Source of the DNA: Conoideocrella luteorostrata
Lineage: Eukaryota > Ascomycota > Sordariomycetes > Hypocreales > Clavicipitaceae
Length of the DNA: 64,000 nucleotides
Assembly: GCA_032433595.1 (NCBI GenBank)
Contig: JASWJB010000194.1
Location: 1-64,000 of the forward strand
Direction of reading: 5' to 3'
Shown: piece after piece, positions 21,280 through 31,328 of the stretch
How the letters are laid out: every line of letters starts with the position of its first letter
Position numbering within the stretch: position 1 is the first letter of the stretch
Notes under the pieces: generated by a model
What the model saw: only the letters and a program-made list of their open reading frames with translations
What the model was told of the DNA's origin: nothing
Databases searched by the model: none
Position numbers and translations under genes: made by a program

Positions 21280-22490
21280 GACAATCGGGGGAGCTGGGGA
21301 AGATTCCTTTGGACCGTAACTTTGGAACCATTTCGACTTTACGCCGCTATTCGAGCACAATATCTTGACTATCCCGCCAATAAGTCTGCCGACTATCTTC
21401 TCGTAGGGCACATCGAGGTCACCCGAAAAGGAGCACAGAAAACTTTAATCGGGTTAAGGTTTCGTCGGTCTCCTGTTGTGTTTGCTAATATACTAGCCAC
21501 GACTACAGGCCAACATTCTATCTTCAACAATGCCAACTTTTATATGACGCACACCTAACTTGTGGCGCTTGCAGGGCCAGTCAGGTCCGGAAAATCTAAT
21601 CTTATGAGAACGATAGTAGGGAATGCAATCTTTGCTCAAGAAGCACTGTACGTTGAGCGGCACCACATTGCGTATTGTCATCACTGATGTTGGCGTTATT
21701 GCCTCTGGGGCCACCTACAATGACCTGTAGCGCCGTTTATCATAGCTCTGCTCTACTGTGCACAGCATTTCTATCTTCAGACATCACGGTAGATGCGACA
21801 TCTTGATTCGGAGTCGAAAGCACCGCTTTGCACCCGGTTTATCGAGACCACCAACGGCTTAACACATATTCGAAATTTGGCTGGCATGCCGAGTTACTAT
21901 CTCATTTTGCCTTAGCTGTTGACATAACGGTAAGCATTTGAAAGAGCACACTTCTCTTGACTCAACTTTAATTCCTAGAGTATAACGGAGATATCAAGAT
22001 CGATGTGACCTGTCCGAGATCTCGCATCAAGACCTCCGGTCGTCAATAACCTCAGTTGCCCAGGACATAGTAGAGCGTCCTGGAACAGTTTTGCAAACAT
22101 CCTCTCCATATCCATCACGAAACTAGGAGAATGAAACTAAAACCTAATCCTGTCGGAGGTGCCAAACATAGTAGGGTTGCTGGACCACCATGGCGGATTC
22201 TGCGCTCCATTGGCTACTAATGGGCTCTCTCACGGCCAAAAGCAATTATTCCTATTGCCCGAGAAATTAAGGATAATTTGAAGAAAATAAAAGCATTTTA
22301 CTTGTTGACGAAGCCACCAGTGGAATGGGCCGGCAAACGAGTGAGGTTATGCGGCAGACCATGCATGAAGTGTTGAGTGACTACACCACAATTCTCGCCT
22401 CCCATCAACGCACAGAAGTTGGAAAATCGGAGCTTGTCGTAGAACTGAACGCTAAGCGCGTAGTTTCTATCAAAGGAAAGGGAGGTGGCG
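21280..22490 (+). pseudogene. Decayed ABCC-type ABC transporter
   Basis: Separate plus-strand fragments in different frames, with stops between, line up in order with a fungal ABCC (multidrug-resistance-like) transporter. They are: the N-terminal membrane-region signature DSFGP...NHFDFTPLFEHNIL (about 21299-21370, with an in-frame TAA); Walker A of NBD1, GPVRSGKSNLMRTIVG, with YVERHHIAYC after it (about 21571-21680); a WHAELLSHFALAVDI segment (about 21880-21930); the NBD2 signature loop LSHGQKQLF (22225-22251); Walker B ILLVDEATSG (about 22295-22325); and a degenerate H-loop TTILASHQ near 22387-22410. An intact ABCC gene would need about 4.5 kb, so most membrane-domain sequence is deleted. 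The gene is clearly non-functional. It ends about 100 bp from the stop of the convergent surface-protein gene. Confidence 0.75.
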
Positions 22491-22581
22491 AGATAAATGT
22501 AGCTTATTGTGTTTTCTCAGCAAATAGAATGACATTCGGGTTTCCACCATCTACAATGCCATGTCTAGCTCTATCTTTCAA

Positions 22582-23607
22582 CTACGGAGCCCAATACATG
22601 ACCTCACCATGCGAACTTGTAGGAGATACAAGAGAAGGATCAGCGACAGTTAGCCCCGTTGAAGCCTTGTTGGATGCCGGTGCTGTTTCCGCGTTATCTG
22701 GAGGCTTTGACACGCTGACAGCTGGTAATTCGACGGGAGCCATGCCTGTACCGTCCATTTCGAATGTTCCGCTGGGCGGACGATATGGATCGTGGGGTCG
22801 ATCGGCTCTGCCTGCGAGAATGAAACGTTAGCACATGGTGGACTTCACTGCCCAATTGCACAATAACCCTGCATAGCACTTACCCCCGAACGGAGCAAAC
22901 GGATCGATATTAGGAAGCGTTGGCTGGGCGTGACTGGTATTTTGCTTCTCAGAATCATGTATCCTTGACTCTCCCCCCAGTGTCTCCGTCTCGCTAGCAT
23001 CACAACTCTCCCTGCGTTTCTTCCTGCGTCGAGAGACAAGACATATGATAATCACTAGAGCCAGTATGGCAGCGCCTCCAGTGGCCGCACCGGCAATAGC
23101 GCCTGATGATAATCCTTGGCTAGGAGCAGCATTCGGCGGAGCTAAAGTGCTAGTCGGTTTCCGAGTATTCGTCGAATAACTAGCCGTAGACGAGGCTGTC
23201 GTAATGGCAACGTCTCCAGTGGACGATGCTGTTGTTTTAGGAGCCTCGGAGTAAATGACTGTATGCTTCGTCACTGTAACAATCGAGTCGTTGGGAATTG
23301 TGTGCGTGATTCCCGAGTCTGTTTTTGTCGGAGTTGGCGTGACAGTATCTGTGACAGTATCTGTGGTAAATAACGAGGATAACTCGGTGGGAAGAGCGGT
23401 TGGAAAATCAGTGGGAAAATCAGTGGGAAGTTCAATGGAAGATTCAGTAGCGCTCGTCGGTCCATCACCGCGCTCAGGGGGAGCATCACGAGCACAGTTA
23501 TTCGAAGAGCAAGGGTTTGTGGAGCAGCACCCTATGAAGTTGTTGATATGACAGCTGTAGAATTGAGTTCCTGGAGGGCAGTCGTATATTTGCGAGTCGA
23601 CCGCCAT
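22582..23607 (-). CDS. Single-pass surface protein with Cys-rich head (Mid2/WSC-like layout)
   Basis: Exons 22884-23607 and 22582-22811 give 317 residues. The intron (GTAAGT...CTCGCAG) is supported because exon 2 then encodes HDPYRPPSGTFEMDGTGMAP, a tail motif common in fungal proteins of this kind. Residues 9-38 hold eight cysteines (DCPPGTQFYSC...IGCCSTNPC...NNC). A Ser/Thr-rich stalk with short repeats (PTDFPTDFPTALPTEL, TDTVTDTVT) follows, then a transmembrane helix at about 169-191 and a basic stop-transfer run, RRRKKRRE. The layout suggests a plasma-membrane sensor or wall-linked protein with an outside head and a cytoplasmic tail. No clear signal peptide precedes the head, so topology rests on the single helix. 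The function is not known. Confidence 0.78.
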
Positions 23608-24640
23608 GGCTGTTGGTATCAGTCTAGAGAGACTGCTGGCCTCGTAGGGGGGGAAGAGACAAGGAAAGAGAGAAAGAAAGAATCTGCATGAGGTAAGAAG
23701 AGTGGGAAATACTGTCAGTCAAGTCTTGGTCCGTAGAATGAACAGCACCTGACTTTGACTGATGTGCATGTGGTGGCTGCGGTGGCGGTGTCCCGTGTGT
23801 GAATCGGTGGGCTTGCACGCGGAATCAGATGACACGGTTTATCTGAAGATTGATCAAACGCAGGCAGAGGCAGTGAAGAAAGCATCATGAAGAAATAAAG
23901 TGGAAAGTTGGCAGACCTAGTACGCCGGCTGGCTACAGGTGAACCGCCAATTCGGTAGCACAGGTTCGCACGGCCACGACAATCTCTCACATCCAGATTT
24001 CACAAAGCAAGGTCTCGCCGAAACAAGACTCTCATTGATCCGGTACATTGGTCTTGATGCTAATCCATGTCCTTCTTGTGTCGTTAGAAAGTTATCATAT
24101 TCTCGGAGTCAATAAGGGGCAACGCCGAAACTTTTCACATTCGCATTTTCGATTTCGGCTTTCATAACGAAGAAAAGAGCGCTCGTATACCATTATAGCT
24201 TGAAGCCTAGCGGGAACTACGCAAAGCTCACAACCATCTTCGAGCTTTCTCCGGCATTGAGCCCGATGTCGGGTGCCTGCATCACAGAAAAAGTGAGCAA
24301 ACAGTGAGGTGAGGTAATGGTGTGACGCCGCGTTTTGGAAGCGAAACGTGTGGGACGGACCGGTTCACGACATTTGTACATGGACAAGGTGTATGTCCCT
24401 GTTCTCTTTTGCTCAAACGCTCAAACCACCACGCTTACTGAGGCATAGTTCGGGGGAATGTTGAACAGGTCGCACCCACGAGTCACCCAGTACATCACAA
24501 TCAACAAAGCGTCTTCAATGCGCCAATCCGTTCATTGATATTGAAAGAAATATATGCCCGACCTTTTGGACTCAGATAATGCGCCTCAAATGGAATGCCG
24601 TAGCGATCGAATGTACACCAAAACCCTCGAATCAAGTTGT
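23608..24640. other. Intergenic region
   Basis: Upstream region of the surface-protein gene and 3' flank of PUF6. A purine-rich GAAAGA stretch lies near 23650-23690. No gene supported. Confidence 0.5.
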
Positions 24641-26747
24641 TCACAGCTTCTCTAACAGTAATTTACTACCAGCATTTCCAACGGATACCTCGGGCTTCTT
24701 CTTGCCTTTTTTTCCATTCTGCTCCACCTTCTTCTCATCTTGGGCGTCTTTGGCAGCCTTCTGCTCTGGTGTCATCTCGACCGCAGCCTTTTGTAGCAGC
24801 TTCTTATTCTTCTTCAAAGTTTTCTTGAGCTCGTCAGTATTGCTAAAGTCATTGGATTCTGTCAAGCCAACAACGACGAATGAACTGGGACCCGTGGCCC
24901 AGTCGATGATATAGTCCTTAATGACGGGGTACAGGATATCAGCAAAGTTTAGAGGAGGGTCGGTTGCTATGACCTTGCCAACAGCTTTGTCGAATTTTCC
25001 ACCTTGGATGAGAGACTTCAACATGCGCCCGCCAAATGGTGTAGCTGAGATGTGAGGTCTGGCCATATCATCATCAGCAAGTTCTTCCTTGGGATCACCA
25101 GCAGCAGATCGGGCGATGGCTTCGAGGGCCTTGGTCTTATCGCCAGTTCCGGAGAGTAGGACGTCGGTAACAAATTGGCATCCGAAGGCGGACGCCGTGA
25201 AATCGATAGCGCCTTGCTCGATAGCCGGGACCAAGTACGGTGAAAATGCGGCGGCAAGCTCCTGTCGTCGAGCATCCTCATCTTTCTTACTCGTGGTCTT
25301 GCGAATCTCAGCTACTTCCTTCAGAATATCAAGGTCGAATGAGTGGCTCGCCGGGAACAAAGACCTTGAGAGTCCCTCAAACAAGTAGAGGAATGTGGTT
25401 CTAGCGTAGGGATTGTTGATAGCACCAACGATATTCTGAGTGACCTCATCTGCGTTCTCTCCAACAAGTTCGGGGAACACTGACTTGGCCGTGAGCTTAG
25501 TGTCATCAATAACGTCGAAAGCTGTCAAGATGACTGTGTGAGCATACACATCGCCAGACATCAGAAGTATTGTGTCCTTGTACACCTTGATATGTTGTTT
25601 TCTGTCCTTGGCAGATCCATAAGCCAGTAGCAGACAGGAAAGCCGGGCACCGGATTTTGTGAACGCCATGTTCTTCAACAAATCACCGCCCTCATCTCCC
25701 TTGATCATTTCGATAAACTCATTGAAGTCTTCGCTTCCAGATTGGATGTTCTCAAAGTACTGCAACATGGCATCGTGTAACATGGTGAATCCAGTCATAC
25801 GCTTTTGGACGAGAGAATTGATCATATCCAATAACGTCTTCATGATAGGCGCGCGTTTGCTGGGTTCAATCTCAAGAATTTCCTTCAGATCCGCAGTAGG
25901 TTTGGTATCCTTTGTCAACTCTTTGATACTGAACTCGGGGCCGTACCATTCCCGCAGAAGAAGTGCTTTATGTTCCTTCGTAGCAACCGTTCGGTAGATG
26001 TCGTCCAGAATCCACGAAGCCTCAGAGTGATTGATAAGCTTGCGAACCCTGCCGTAGAAGTTGGGAATAACCAGATCTCGGATCTCATCATCGTCGTGTA
26101 CGAGCAATTTACCAATCAAAAACTTGGCATATTTGCTTTCTGACAATTGCGCATAGGTTCCCTCGAGTTCACGTGCAATTTGCTTCCTCTGATCGGGGGT
26201 AGCATATTTGATGGCAGTCTGAACAGCACGAACAGCATCGTGCTTGAGAACGAAATCCTTGCAGCGGCCGGTAATGATGCCAAAAAGCTCCTCGACCAGT
26301 TTCTGTCGCTCCTCCTTGGGGACGTGTGATTTTCTCCTCAATCGCTCCCATATCTTCTTGGTACGCTGCACTTCGTCGGCTAGAGGCTTGGCAGCTTTGC
26401 GTTCTTGTGCCAGTTGCTTTTGCTTCGCATGGGATTCTCTTGAGGTCAAGCCGTCTACAAACTGTGTTAGCACATGGAACAGTGGCGATCTTCACTTGGG
26501 ACAACCTACTGCGATCAAAATCATTGGCCCCGGCGCCTGATTTGTCTTTCTTAAACTTGTCGGAGTATTTTGGTTTCAGCTGCACGCCGCCATCTTCAGA
26601 ATCAGAATCGGAAACATCATCGCTTGACGTTGGTGCAGCAGCCTCAGCCTTGGGCTTTTCCACTCGGGCTTTCTTCGAGTCAGACCTTCCCTTACTGCTG
26701 GGAGTGGCCTTCCTTTTATTGCCAGCGGTAACAGGTTTCGCGGCCAT
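24641..26747 (-). CDS. PUF6: Pumilio-family ribosome biogenesis protein PUF6
   Basis: Exons 26510-26747 and 24641-26454 give 683 residues. The N-terminus is Lys/Ser-rich with an acidic patch (SSDDVSDSDSEDGG) typical of nucleolar proteins. After the splice comes NGLTSRESHAKQKQLAQERK and then a Puf-A/Puf6-type array of pumilio-like repeats starting near KDFVLKHDAVRAVQTAIKYA, with a CPL-like region toward the C-terminus. The tail is Lys-rich (EKKVEQNGKKGKKKPEVS). Puf6 binds pre-60S particles and, in yeast, represses ASH1 mRNA translation. The unspliced exon-1 frame runs on for more than 100 codons, but family alignment requires the GTAGGT donor at 26509 (minus strand). Divergent from the RWD gene over 361 bp. 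Confidence 0.93.
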
Positions 26748-27108
26748 TTTTGAAACTGGCCGTGGAAGAAAGAAACCTGATGGGATGGAGTGGCAGAAGT
26801 GGAAGTCGTCGTGATCTATAGCACAATCAAAGCGCCAGCCTCTGCGACAAAGTTCTTCTGTCCCAGTGCCATGCCTGTTTCCCGAAATTTTTAAAAATCT
26901 GCCGAGCGGTGAATGCTGCGTTAAGCCTGAAATGGACCGGCGGACCCCGCTATGGAGAAGTCAGGACCCCACCTGTCGCTCTCTTGTCTCTGTATGCTTC
27001 AGCAGCCGCTATAACATCGTCGACGAAACTGGTCTCGCAAGCAGTTACATCTTTGTACCTCATAGGAATTGAGCTTTCGTTTAGGCCGGCTAGCGTCATC
27101 CCGTCGTC
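26748..27108. other. Bidirectional promoter region, PUF6 / RWD gene
   Basis: A 361-bp spacer between divergent starts; no gene inside. Two genes linked to translation share this region, so co-regulation is possible. Confidence 0.5.
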
Positions 27109-27880
27109 ATGGGTCGCGAAGAGCAAATCGAGGAGCGAGAAGTTCTCGAGTCCATTTTCCCCGAAGAAATCACATGTACGTACCGCCCATGCCCCCGCGG
27201 CCGCCTTCGCTTATTTTCGCAAGTGCTAATAACACCGCCAACCAGATCTATCCGACACCGAATTCCAAGTATCAATCAAACTAGATATTATCGACGACGA
27301 ACAAGAAAAAGACGAGGATTCAGCGCCTGGTTTTCTCCTCCAGGTCCGCTATCCCGACGAATATCCAGATGTTGCTCCCCATCTTGACCTCCTAAGCGCT
27401 CCTAATGCCTCATCCCACGAATATTTCAGCATCGGCGATGATAGAGACCAACTGCTCGCGGGCGTCCAAGAAACCATTCAAGAAAATCTCGGTATGGCCA
27501 TGGTGTTTACCATCGTGTCAGCTATAAAAGAAGCCGCTGAGCAAATCGTCCAAGATCGCAAAGATGTCGTCGCAAAGGCTAAGGAGGAAGCTGCCTTGGC
27601 TGCGGAGAGAGAAGAAAATAAAAAGTTTCACGGCACGCAGGTTACGCCTGATTCATTCATGAAATGGCGAGATGGTTTCATCAAGGAAATGGAGGAGAAG
27701 GAGAAGAAGGAAGAAGAAGAAAGATTAGCAGAGCTGAAAAAGGCCAGGATCAAGGAACCTGTCAAATTGACGGGGAGGCAGTTGTGGCAGACAGGCTTGG
27801 CTGGCACCGTTGATGAGGAGGATGAGGAGGATGATTTGCCAACAGATGGAGTGGAAAAGCTGACTGTGGAAGCTGCTTGA
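27109..27880 (+). CDS. GIR2: RWD-domain protein, GIR2 / RWDD1-like
   Basis: Exons 27109-27175 and 27246-27880 give 233 residues. Exon 1 encodes MGREEQIEEREVLESIFPEE, the RWD opening; after the splice, LSDTEFQVSIKLDI and the RWD signature VRYPDEYPDVAPHLDL follow. The second half is a Glu/Lys-rich coiled coil (MEEKEKKEEEERLAELKKAR) with the conserved RKLTGRQLW-like element seen here as KLTGRQLWQTG, then an acidic tail. Yeast Gir2 binds the GTPase Rbg2 and Gcn1 and modulates Gcn2 signalling; RWDD1 binds DRG proteins. The C-terminal motif makes GIR2/RWDD1 more likely than other RWD proteins. Confidence 0.88.
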
Positions 27881-28231
27881 GATGTACGTCAAAGGGTCAT
27901 GTGGAAGGGGAAATGAAACTTGCATCATATTTGGAGTTAGGAATGAACATGGATTACATTGGGCTGCGATCTTCGATGGGAGCATGACTAGACACATGCA
28001 AGGGAGTATGGCCGTCCCAAAGCATAGAATTCGGAACCCGCCAGGTCAGATTACGGGGTATAAAACTGTTTTAGATTTAGAAAACAAATAACGTCCACCC
28101 GGGGATCTCCAAACAGTCTTCAATAATTTTTTTTCTCGAACCAAGTTGCTTTCCGAGCAACTGACCCAAACGCCGTCCTAATGCCGTCTATAATTTACCT
28201 TACATCCCAAGTCTGTAGTCATCTCTTCGGT
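27881..28231. other. 3' intergenic region between convergent genes
   Basis: No gene supported. It contains the 3' ends of the RWD gene and the ACL4-like gene. Confidence 0.5.
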
Positions 28232-29365
28232 TCAGCCTTCCATCTCCTCATCATTATCATCCTCTTCGCCGTCTTCAGCGCCAGAGTCCTCCCAATTATC
28301 TTCCTCTCCCTCGGGCATCTCACCCAGCTCTTTGTTGATGCTCTGGAACAGCTCGACAGCATGTTCGCCTAATCTCTCATCCTCGTATTCCAGCATAGCA
28401 TAAAGCTTGAGACAATTCGCTAGCCACTTGCGCCCTGTAGACCACGTTGACCTCCATGTCTCGGTAGCATCCCCATCCCCACCTCCGTTTTGCTGAGCCT
28501 GAGAGTCTCGCTGCTTCTCCCCAGAGATGTACAGACACCACCCGCCGAGATACCATGCCTCTACACTCTGATCATCGTCAGAGACCAGTCGCTCCAAGAC
28601 CTGGAGAGCTTCATCCTCCATCTCCGTCTCGAGTAGCAAGCGAGCTAAGCCAATTCGTGTAGCAAATGCAGGAACATCAGGGTGAGCAGGAGGCAAATCC
28701 TGCCAGAGCTCCAAGCTCCGTCTGAGGGCCTGCTTTGCTTCATCAAATCGCTCTTGCGAAATGCGCACATTAGCGACAGTCTGCCATGTCTCCGGGGAGT
28801 TTGGCGCAATCATCATAGCCTCTGTGACGAGAGTCTCGCAGCGTTGCTCTGCGTCATCCTCCCAAGACAGGTCTGTCATGTACACTTCCGCTACAGCGCA
28901 AAGCACGCCCCCCAGCTTCTGCTGCTTCTCATCAATAGTCGCCTGCTGCTCCGGCGTTCTGCTCGGCAAATCATTCAAGTTTTGGATCTGCTTGCGCAGT
29001 GTGGAGGCGCCTCGCTCGAACCATTTGACGCTGTCCTGGCCACCGTCTTCGCTCAACTGCGCTAAAAAGAGGAATTTTTCCGGGCCGCCGCCGACTTTCT
29101 CGTCTGTCATGCCATCTTCGTCAAGCTTCACCGCTTGCTCAAAGTAGCTACGACCTTCTTCGACATCGCCAGATTCGACGAATAAAGTACCCAGCAGGTT
29201 GATTGCGCGCAGCTCGAAATCTCCACCGGAGCCAGTAGATTCGAGGGCCTTGGAAGCGAGCGCAATTGCTTCGTCGAGATTGCCGACTTCGAATTGGGTA
29301 TCGGCGTCACTGAGCAGAGGGCCAGGGCTCTGCTGCTTTTTGTTCTCCGGCCGGCTGGGCGCCAT
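28232..29365 (-). CDS. ACL4: TPR chaperone, ACL4-like (Rpl4 assembly factor)
   Basis: A single exon of 377 residues from the ATG at 29365; the longer open frame upstream is promoter sequence. Tetratricopeptide repeats are visible in series: DADTQFEVGNLDEAIALASK, GTLFVESGDVEEGRSYFEQA, PNSPETWQTVANVRISQERF and SVEAWYLGGWCLYISGEKQR. The C-terminus is strongly acidic (EEDNWEDSGAEDGEEDDNDE), as in chaperones that shield basic ribosomal proteins. Length, repeat spacing and acidic tail match yeast Acl4, which captures Rpl4 during its synthesis and delivers it to pre-60S particles. The family assignment is by recall of overall layout. Divergent from riboflavin synthase over about 600 bp. Confidence 0.8.
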   Translation of the reverse strand: MAPSRPENKKQQSPGPLLSDADTQFEVGNLDEAIALASKALESTGSGGDFELRAINLLGTLFVESGDVEEGRSYFEQAVKLDEDGMTDEKVGGGPEKFLFLAQLSEDGGQDSVKWFERGASTLRKQIQNLNDLPSRTPEQQATIDEKQQKLGGVLCAVAEVYMTDLSWEDDAEQRCETLVTEAMMIAPNSPETWQTVANVRISQERFDEAKQALRRSLELWQDLPPAHPDVPAFATRIGLARLLLETEMEDEALQVLERLVSDDDQSVEAWYLGGWCLYISGEKQRDSQAQQNGGGDGDATETWRSTWSTGRKWLANCLKLYAMLEYEDERLGEHAVELFQSINKELGEMPEGEEDNWEDSGAEDGEEDDNDEEMEG

Positions 29366-29962
29366 ATTTTGTATAGGATTTATTGAGTATATGAATGAAC
29401 TTTCAAGGATCGATATTTCTTCAAGACGAAGGCAAAAGCAAAACAAAACCAAGAAACAACACTCAACAAAGTGTTTTGTATGGAGTAGATCGCAGAATGC
29501 TGCTGCACCTCGAGGTAACGGAGGTTTCCCACTCGGGCCGGATGCAAGCTTGGTTGGCCCATATGAAAATTTTGGGCGGGTATGTCTTATCGATAGCCTA
29601 CCCATTGTACAGACTATGGGCTACGGAGCTCTGACACCCCACTATTCGTAGACCCGACTTTGGTTGCAACTTGGTGGCAACTAACAAACTAGTTACCCCT
29701 CCAGCCTCTGGAAGGGTCGGTCATTTGGCGGGATCCGTCTACGGAGTACTTACTCATAGTACACATCGCCTTCAGGTTTCCCATCCCGATACGAGCCGTT
29801 CTTGCGTAGTAAAGCCGGACATCTTCACTTAAACAAACCGTCCTCAGATCTCATCGAATCATTTCACAGGTTTCCGACTCTTTCGTGCCCACTAACTTGT
29901 CATTTCACTACTCCATCTCATCCCTCAATCCCTCAATCTCACAGCCGCACAGTCAAGCCGCC
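29366..29962. other. Bidirectional promoter region, ACL4 / RIB5
   Basis: A 597-bp spacer between divergent starts with a TACGGAGTA motif at 29740-29748. The CT-rich block before 29960 is typical of fungal plus-strand transcription starts. Confidence 0.55.
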
Positions 29963-30719
29963 ATGTTCACCGGCATCGTGGAGGACGTTGGAGGTAAGTA
30001 CCAACAACCTCTACATCACACTCATTTAAACCGAACCCTTAATTTAAAAATATCTAGTCATTTCCCACCTCGATAACAATGACTCCACCGGCGGCACCAC
30101 GATGACATTCACCATACCCCCCAACTCACCCCTCCTCAAAGACTGCCACGATGGTGACTCGATTGCCGTCAACGGCTGCTGCCTCACAGTAACATCCTTC
30201 ACCTCCGACACTTTCAAAGTCGGCGTCGCGCCCGAAACACTGCGTATCACCAACCTCGGCACGCTCGTCCAGAACAGCCGGGTCAACTTGGAGCGCGCCG
30301 TGAGGGCTGATACCCGCATGGGTGGGCACTTTGTCCAGGGACATGTTGACACAACTGCCGAAATTTTATCTGTGACACCCGATGGAAATGCTTTGACGTT
30401 TAGATTTCAGCCCAAGAATCGGAATATGCTACGGTATATTATCTTCAAGGGGTTCATCGCCATTGACGGTACCAGCTTGACCGTTACTAAGGTGAACGAT
30501 ACTGAGGGTTGGTGGGAGATTATGTTGATTTCATATTCTCAGGAGCGTGTTGTGCTTGCGCAAAAGCAGAAGGGTGACACTGTGAATATTGAGGTTGATA
30601 TGATGGCCAAATATGCGGAGAAGTCACTTGCAGGAATTCTCGGGGCGGAAAGTGGTGATGCATCTATTCCTCTGCTGGAGAAGATGGTTCAGCGTATCGT
30701 TGCTCAAGGGAAACAATGA
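29963..30719 (+). CDS. RIB5: Riboflavin synthase
   Basis: Exons 29963-29993 and 30058-30719 give 230 residues. It opens with MFTGIVEDVG, the family signature, split after codon 10 by a short intron (GTAAGT...TATCTAG). Two lumazine-binding repeats are visible: N-terminal (DGDSIAVNGCCLTVTSF, FKVGVAPETLRITNL) and C-terminal (GHFVQGHVDTTAEI, GFIAIDGTSLTVTKV). The enzyme dismutates two 6,7-dimethyl-8-ribityllumazine molecules to riboflavin, the last step of vitamin B2 synthesis, and works as a trimer. All catalytic-site motifs appear intact. Confidence 0.97.
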
Positions 30720-31328
30720 GGCCATGATTTCATGAACACATGCCTGAAATGCAGGAAAATTAAGAGTGTAGTCAGGGAAAGTGGAGCTTTGCCTGAGATT
30801 TGCGATTAAGCAAGGCGAGGGCAAGCAAGGAGAAGCGTAGCTTCCCGCTTTGCATCTTTACTGAGCTGGTACAAAGTGGAGATCAATTTTCTGTCTCTCT
30901 CCAATTGGATCAATTTGTTAATTCGTTCGGCCGTCGGTAGATACAATTCGTGATGTATTGATGTACAGCATTGCGAAGATGTGGTTTAGAGAGAACCTAA
31001 AATACAGACAAAAGGGGGTGAGATTCTGCTGTGGATGAGGCTCGCCGCAAGGCAACAAGACCTTCGTCAGCAGCAGCAGCATCGTCAGCATCAATATCAG
31101 GTAACAAGACTTTTGCCAGGTATTGTCAATAGCAGCGTCGCCAGCAGCAGCAGCATAATCAACTAATCCGAGGCTTTCCCTGCGCCTATGATGTCGATGC
31201 AATCGGCTGGGATAAGATAGTATTGCAAAATCTAACAAGGGTATCGTGGAGGGCTTCTCGTTCCGCTTATAACATGAATCTCTCATAAATACATGGTAGT
31301 CGACCAGCCGGAAATAAAAATGGGTTTA
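30720..31328. other. 3' intergenic region, RIB5 / MUS81
   Basis: Between convergent genes. It contains two CAG/CAGCAG-type tracts (about 31068-31084 and 31143-31156). No gene supported. Confidence 0.5.

Noticed and set aside
21068..21319. Possible hexapeptide acetyltransferase fragment (DITVDNAVTIGG-like text)
   Set aside because: The resemblance is confined to a few residues, and the same frame runs into the ABC transporter N-terminal signature; not enough to call.
22325..22831. 168-codon plus-strand ORF antisense to the surface-protein gene
   Set aside because: Its first part is the ABC relic's NBD2 end; the rest is the antisense shadow of the verified second exon 22582-22811.
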